Shown: piece after piece, positions 60,757 through 64,000 of the stretch
Position numbering within the stretch: position 1 is the stretch's first letter
Layout of the letters: each line of letters opens with the position of its first letter
Source of the DNA: Peptoniphilus_A olsenii
GTDB lineage: Bacteria > Bacillota > Clostridia > Tissierellales > Peptoniphilaceae
DNA: 64,000 nt
Assembly: GCF_040545475.1 (NCBI RefSeq)
Contig: NZ_JBEPMA010000008.1
Coordinates: forward strand, 12,947 to 76,946
Direction: 5' to 3'
Program-made: the position numbers and the translations under genes
The notes under the pieces: model-generated
Databases searched by the model: none
What the model was told of the DNA's origin: nothing
Seen by the model: only the letters and a program-made list of their open reading frames with translations

Positions 60757-62001
60757 TTAATCATTTATAACTTTTTTTATAAAATTATAAGGAGTCATCA
60801 TAGTTAAATAAACCAATCCAGTTGTTCTACCAATATCAACACTACCTGAGATTGTACATCTATTCATAACCTCCTCAATTGAATATCCTGTAAAATTAGA
60901 AATTCTTCCAACTGCATTTTCAATCGCTTCTTCTAAAGTTGTTCCACTACCAATGTATTGTATAGGTATTAATTTGGAGATATCATTTTTAGAGCAATTT
61001 TTAAAAGTTTGACGAATATAGTCAAATTCTTCATTAGAATAATAATTCAACTCAGGACTTAAATCTTTAGAATTTGGAATAATAATAGGGCCTTTCAAAT
61101 TAAAATTCTTAATTAATTTTATTTCAACATTAATTTCAGCACTTATATCCGTAGTGTGTCCAGCTAGTTCACCATTTCCTTGCATGGCATGAACATCTCC
61201 AAAATAAACTCCAGCACCTTTTACTTTTACTGGACTTATAACTATAGATCCTTCTTTTACATTTTTTATATCCATATGGGCATCTGTTAAATCATCTTTA
61301 TCCAAATTGCTATAACCAGCTTTTATTAGAGAATTTAATGAATCCCCACAATTTCTAGAAGAAGGAATACTTTTTTTTGGGGAACATCCAATATTTCCTA
61401 TAAAGGGAGTAACTCTTGAATAAACATTCTTTACATCACATGTATTTAAAACTAAAGAAGAAATTTGATTGCTATTTTTAGGTAAATAATTATTACCTTG
61501 TAATGTTTCAATTGCTATATTTTTAGAATCATTTACAGTAAAACCATATTTTTTATCTTCATCGAACTTCATCGTATATCCATTTTTAATTTTTTGAGGT
61601 ATTATTTTTGTTCCGCAAACTGAACATACAATTCCATTAGGTCCGATATCTATTAACTTAGTTTCTGGATTTAATGTATGGCAATGCGGACAAAAACCTT
61701 TAGTTGTAGGGTCATCGATATAATTATTTTTAATAGGTTCTGAAATTCCAGAGGTAGAATACTTAGTTTTAACTTTTATTTTTTTTATTTTTATTATAAT
61801 TGAGTCACCTGGTTCCGATCCCTCAACATATATAGGTTTAGAAACTTCATGTCCGCTTTTTATACTTGGTGTTATCATTGGTCCCCAGCATCCTGGAGGA
61901 AGTTCAACCTTAACAATAGATTTATCTTCAATAATGTATTTTTTTGACACATTTCCACCTATTAAGTCAATATATTCATCAATAAATATTTCTTTTTGCA
62001 T
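60757..62001 (-). CDS. Acetamidase/formamidase family protein with a zinc-ribbon-like insert
   Basis: 414 residues. FmdA/AmdA fold: VELPPGCWGPMITPSIKSG, VKGAGVYFGDVHAMQGNGEL and the C-terminal IGRTTGLVYLTMMTPYNF. Hydrolyses short amides to carboxylate plus ammonia. Residues about 104-129 hold CPHCH ... CSVCG (two CxxC pairs), an apparent zinc-ribbon knuckle not usual in the core fold. It is 12 nt downstream of the SSS symporter gene, suggesting uptake and breakdown of the same compound. Confidence 0.88.
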   Translation of the reverse strand: MQKEIFIDEYIDLIGGNVSKKYIIEDKSIVKVELPPGCWGPMITPSIKSGHEVSKPIYVEGSEPGDSIIIKIKKIKVKTKYSTSGISEPIKNNYIDDPTTKGFCPHCHTLNPETKLIDIGPNGIVCSVCGTKIIPQKIKNGYTMKFDEDKKYGFTVNDSKNIAIETLQGNNYLPKNSNQISSLVLNTCDVKNVYSRVTPFIGNIGCSPKKSIPSSRNCGDSLNSLIKAGYSNLDKDDLTDAHMDIKNVKEGSIVISPVKVKGAGVYFGDVHAMQGNGELAGHTTDISAEINVEIKLIKNFNLKGPIIIPNSKDLSPELNYYSNEEFDYIRQTFKNCSKNDISKLIPIQYIGSGTTLEEAIENAVGRISNFTGYSIEEVMNRCTISGSVDIGRTTGLVYLTMMTPYNFIKKVIND

Positions 62002-62013
62002 TTAAAACCTCTT

Positions 62014-63477
62014 CTAAATTCCAAAATATCTTTCTAAAACATTATCCGAACTTTGTTTAGTAATTTTACTTACTACTATAATTACAATTAATGATATAAA
62101 TAATCCCCAAACTAAAGGATTAAAACCTAACGGATTTTCTATTTTAAATAAATATAAGAATAGCATAGTTAAAAATCCAGATATCATAGAAAATAGACCT
62201 CCTTTAGGTGTAGCTCCTGACCAAAACAATCCTACAGCTATTGGTATAGTAAATGAAGCGGCAAAACCTGAAATTGCAAATATTACAATAGCTTGTAAAA
62301 ATGCAGGAGGATTTATAGCCAAAAACATGACTAATAAACTAATTAATCCTGTAGTTAAATAGTTGAATTTTTTTAATTTACTATCTTCTAACCTTTTATT
62401 CATATTTCTTTCAATTATATCTCTTATAATTGCAGAACTCGTTGATAATAATAGTGAAGATACAGTACTCATGACAGCTGCAAATGGTGCAGATAACATA
62501 ATTCCCGCTATCAATGTCGGAGCATATCGTATTACAAGAGTTGGAAATATTTGATCTGGAACGTCAATATTAGGGATTAACACTCTACCTGCTATTGAAC
62601 TAATGAATAGACTAATGAACCATACAAAAGTAACAATTGAAACGAGAACTCCAGATTTTTTAACGGTGTTAACATCTTTTACAGAAAATAGTCTTGTTAC
62701 AACATGAGGTTGAGCCATTACAGCTACGCCAAGTACGAAAAACATTGAAAACGCTGTATTAATAGGTAGCCAATCATCAGGTCCAGGTCCATTTATAAGT
62801 TGTGGATCTAAATTAGCTAATGAGGTTGAAATATTAGTAAGTCCTTCAGCTTTAGTTATCAAAAGTATTGCTATAATTATTGAACCTATCACCATTATTG
62901 CACCTTGAAATACGTTAGTATATGCTACTCCTCTTAATCCCCCAATGGAAGTATATAATCCTACAACTATCGTAAAAATTATTATACCTATAACATATGG
63001 TATTCCTGTCATAATTTCTAATATTCTTGCTGCTGCAACATATTGAGAAATCATATATGAAATACCAAATATGATTATTATTAATGCTGCTAAAAAACCC
63101 ATCAATTTATTCTCATATCTATCCATAAAGAGATCTGGTAAGGTCATACAATTAGATTCAGTAGCAATAGTAGAAACTCTTCTACCAATTGCTAAGATAC
63201 CAATAATTCCAAGAACACCAGCTCCAGCTTGCCAAAGTAACGCAGACCATCCATAAGTATAGTACACAGCAGGCGTACCTATAAAAGAACCTCCGCTAGT
63301 CCAAGAAGTTGCCCAAGTAAATGCTACTAACCATGGTCCAAAAGATCTACCGCCTACCCAGTATTCGGCTGAAAAGTTTTCTGATTTTTGCATCTTTTTA
63401 TGTGCTAAAAATCCTATAATGATTAATGCAATAAAATAAAATAAAAAAACAGCGTTTATAATATAAGATGATTTCAT
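62014..63477 (-). CDS. Sodium:solute symporter (SSS family)
   Basis: 487 residues with about 13 membrane segments. AFTWATSWTSGGSFIGTPAV near residue 55, GLYTSIGGLRGVAYTNVFQG near 175 and SAPFAAVMSTVSSLLLSTSS near 330 are SSS marks, the last forming a Na+ site. Closest in style to the PanF group, supported by the YhdT-like gene upstream, but the adjacent amidase points to an amide substrate. AGGAGG upstream of the ATG at 63477. Confidence 0.9.
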   Translation of the reverse strand: MKSSYIINAVFLFYFIALIIIGFLAHKKMQKSENFSAEYWVGGRSFGPWLVAFTWATSWTSGGSFIGTPAVYYTYGWSALLWQAGAGVLGIIGILAIGRRVSTIATESNCMTLPDLFMDRYENKLMGFLAALIIIIFGISYMISQYVAAARILEIMTGIPYVIGIIIFTIVVGLYTSIGGLRGVAYTNVFQGAIMVIGSIIIAILLITKAEGLTNISTSLANLDPQLINGPGPDDWLPINTAFSMFFVLGVAVMAQPHVVTRLFSVKDVNTVKKSGVLVSIVTFVWFISLFISSIAGRVLIPNIDVPDQIFPTLVIRYAPTLIAGIMLSAPFAAVMSTVSSLLLSTSSAIIRDIIERNMNKRLEDSKLKKFNYLTTGLISLLVMFLAINPPAFLQAIVIFAISGFAASFTIPIAVGLFWSGATPKGGLFSMISGFLTMLFLYLFKIENPLGFNPLVWGLFISLIVIIVVSKITKQSSDNVLERYFGI

Positions 63478-63502
63478 AAATTCCTCCTTAACTCAAATAT
63501 AA

Positions 63503-63757
63503 TTAATCTTCCATTTTAAAAGCAAAATAAACAGTATAAATTACAATTAAAATCCAAGGAATAAGTACAGAATAAAATATCCAAGCAGGAAATCCGAGGA
63601 TTAATGTCATATCTGTAAATGTTTGCTTATAACCCAAAGTATAACTTAAAATAGTAGAGCATAGAATATAAATAATAGTTGCTATAACTCCTTTTTTAAA
63701 TTCTCTTTTACATGTTTCGTATTCTTTCCTTCTTTTTCTCTTATCATTTTCGTTCAT
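63503..63757 (-). CDS. YhdT/DUF997-like small membrane protein
   Basis: 84 residues from the ATG at 63757 (GGAGG 9 nt upstream; an earlier in-frame start at 63844 lies inside the promoter). A charged N-terminus (MNENDKRKRRKEYE), then two membrane segments with TLGYKQTFTDMTLILGFPAW, as in the small partner of SSS symporters (YhdT with PanF). First gene of the operon. Confidence 0.82.
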   Translation of the reverse strand: MNENDKRKRRKEYETCKREFKKGVIATIIYILCSTILSYTLGYKQTFTDMTLILGFPAWIFYSVLIPWILIVIYTVYFAFKMED

Positions 63758-63772
63758 AAAAAAACCTCCACA

Positions 63773-63844
63773 ATATAATAGTCTTAAATAACAACCATGG
63801 TTGTTATTTAAGACTATTATATATAATTCAGATTCACAAGTCAA
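63773..63844 (-). promoter_or_regulatory. Operon promoter overlapping a perfect 50-bp palindrome
   Basis: Minus-strand promoter: TTGACT (63839-63844), 17-nt spacer, TATAAT (63816-63821). The palindrome at 63773-63822 is perfect over 25+25 bp, centred in CCATGG at 63797/63798, and covers the -10 and start site. It would also form a long hairpin in the mRNA leader just before the ribosome site. A natural IclR-type operator; binding is inferred. Confidence 0.8.
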
Positions 63845-64000
63845 TAAATTATTATGATAAAGTATTATTTACATATATAATAATGCTCATTAGATAATTA
63901 GAAAAATTGATAAAGTCCATATAATTGTGTAAAAAGAATAGGTCATTTGAAACCAAAACTGGTACAATGTTTTTAAGCAAAAAATAAAACAACCAGGAGG
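63845..64000 (+). other. Right edge: leader of a gene outside the window
   Basis: No gene here. The final bases CAGGAGG look like a ribosome-binding site for a plus-strand gene starting just past the edge, divergent from the SSS operon. Confidence 0.5.

Noticed and set aside
63947..63968. TTGAAA and TACAAT as a plus-strand promoter at the right edge
   Set aside because: The spacer is only 10 nt, too short for a sigma-A promoter.

Overview
The window is AT-rich chromosomal DNA (roughly 30% GC by eye) from a low-GC Gram-positive bacterium. It holds the replication origin: rpmH-rnpA-yidD-yidC-jag, mnmE-mnmG-rsmG and parA-parB on the minus strand to the left, and dnaA-dnaN-yaaA-recF-gyrB-gyrA on the plus strand to the right. 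Almost everything left of about 32.6 kb is read leftward and almost everything between 33 and 49.9 kb rightward, so genes run with the outgoing forks. Gene content and style (M20 hydrolases, Cu-amine-oxidase-like lipoprotein, NSS and SSS transporters, no sporulation genes seen) suggest an anaerobic coccus of the Peptoniphilaceae/Tissierellia type (Peptoniphilus, Anaerococcus or a relative). That placement is inference; there is no rRNA gene here to confirm it.

Layout. 0-5.6 kb: a partial CydCD-like ABC exporter with a DUF454 membrane protein, then an accessory patch of visibly higher GC (DUF4298 protein, M20 amidohydrolase) bracketed by an internally deleted IS3-family element and an IS256-family transposase fragment, followed by a 730-bp gene-free stretch with a two-copy repeat. 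5.6-9.6 kb: class I ribonucleotide reductase (alpha, beta) plus DUF523. 9.7-14.6 kb: small membrane protein, large lipoprotein, NSS transporter, an orphan structured RNA of about 225 nt with its own promoter and terminator, and a membrane protein. 14.7-17.1 kb: a folate operon (folE, HD protein, fused folB-folK) ending in a glucosaminidase. 17.2-23 kb: D-Ala-D-Ala carboxypeptidase, M18 aminopeptidase, tRNA-Arg(CCU), a frameshifted ATPase, a NIF3-like protein, a YvlD-like membrane protein, then an 885-bp gap carrying a dense cluster of DnaA-box-like sites. 23-32.6 kb: parAB with phzF, variant parS sites, rsmG/mnmG/mnmE and the rpmH cluster. 32.6-49.9 kb: oriC, dnaA to gyrA, a STAS/anti-sigma/sigma-B-type operon, glpK, a FetAB-type transporter, a radical SAM/DUF4130 putative DNA repair pair, and ilvE. 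50-57.3 kb: two small unknowns, modABC with a DUF364 protein, and an envelope operon (GT28 glycosyltransferase, NodB deacetylase, flippase-like protein). 57.4-64 kb: cspA, a group II intron inserted just behind its terminator, an M20 relic, and an IclR/acetamidase/SSS symporter/YhdT operon driven from a promoter overlapping a perfect 50-bp palindrome.

Most worth a second look: the orphan structured RNA at 13.6-13.8 kb; the remote DnaA-box cluster at 22.6-22.9 kb; the coordinated non-canonical parS sites, two of which look like terminators; the intron-encoded reverse transcriptase whose motif-A catalytic aspartate is a tyrosine; the radical SAM/DUF4130 pair; the sigma-factor operon behind gyrA with a degenerate anti-sigma factor; and the 50-bp palindrome at 63.8 kb. 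All assignments come from reading sequence and translations by eye. No database search, structure prediction or alignment was run.
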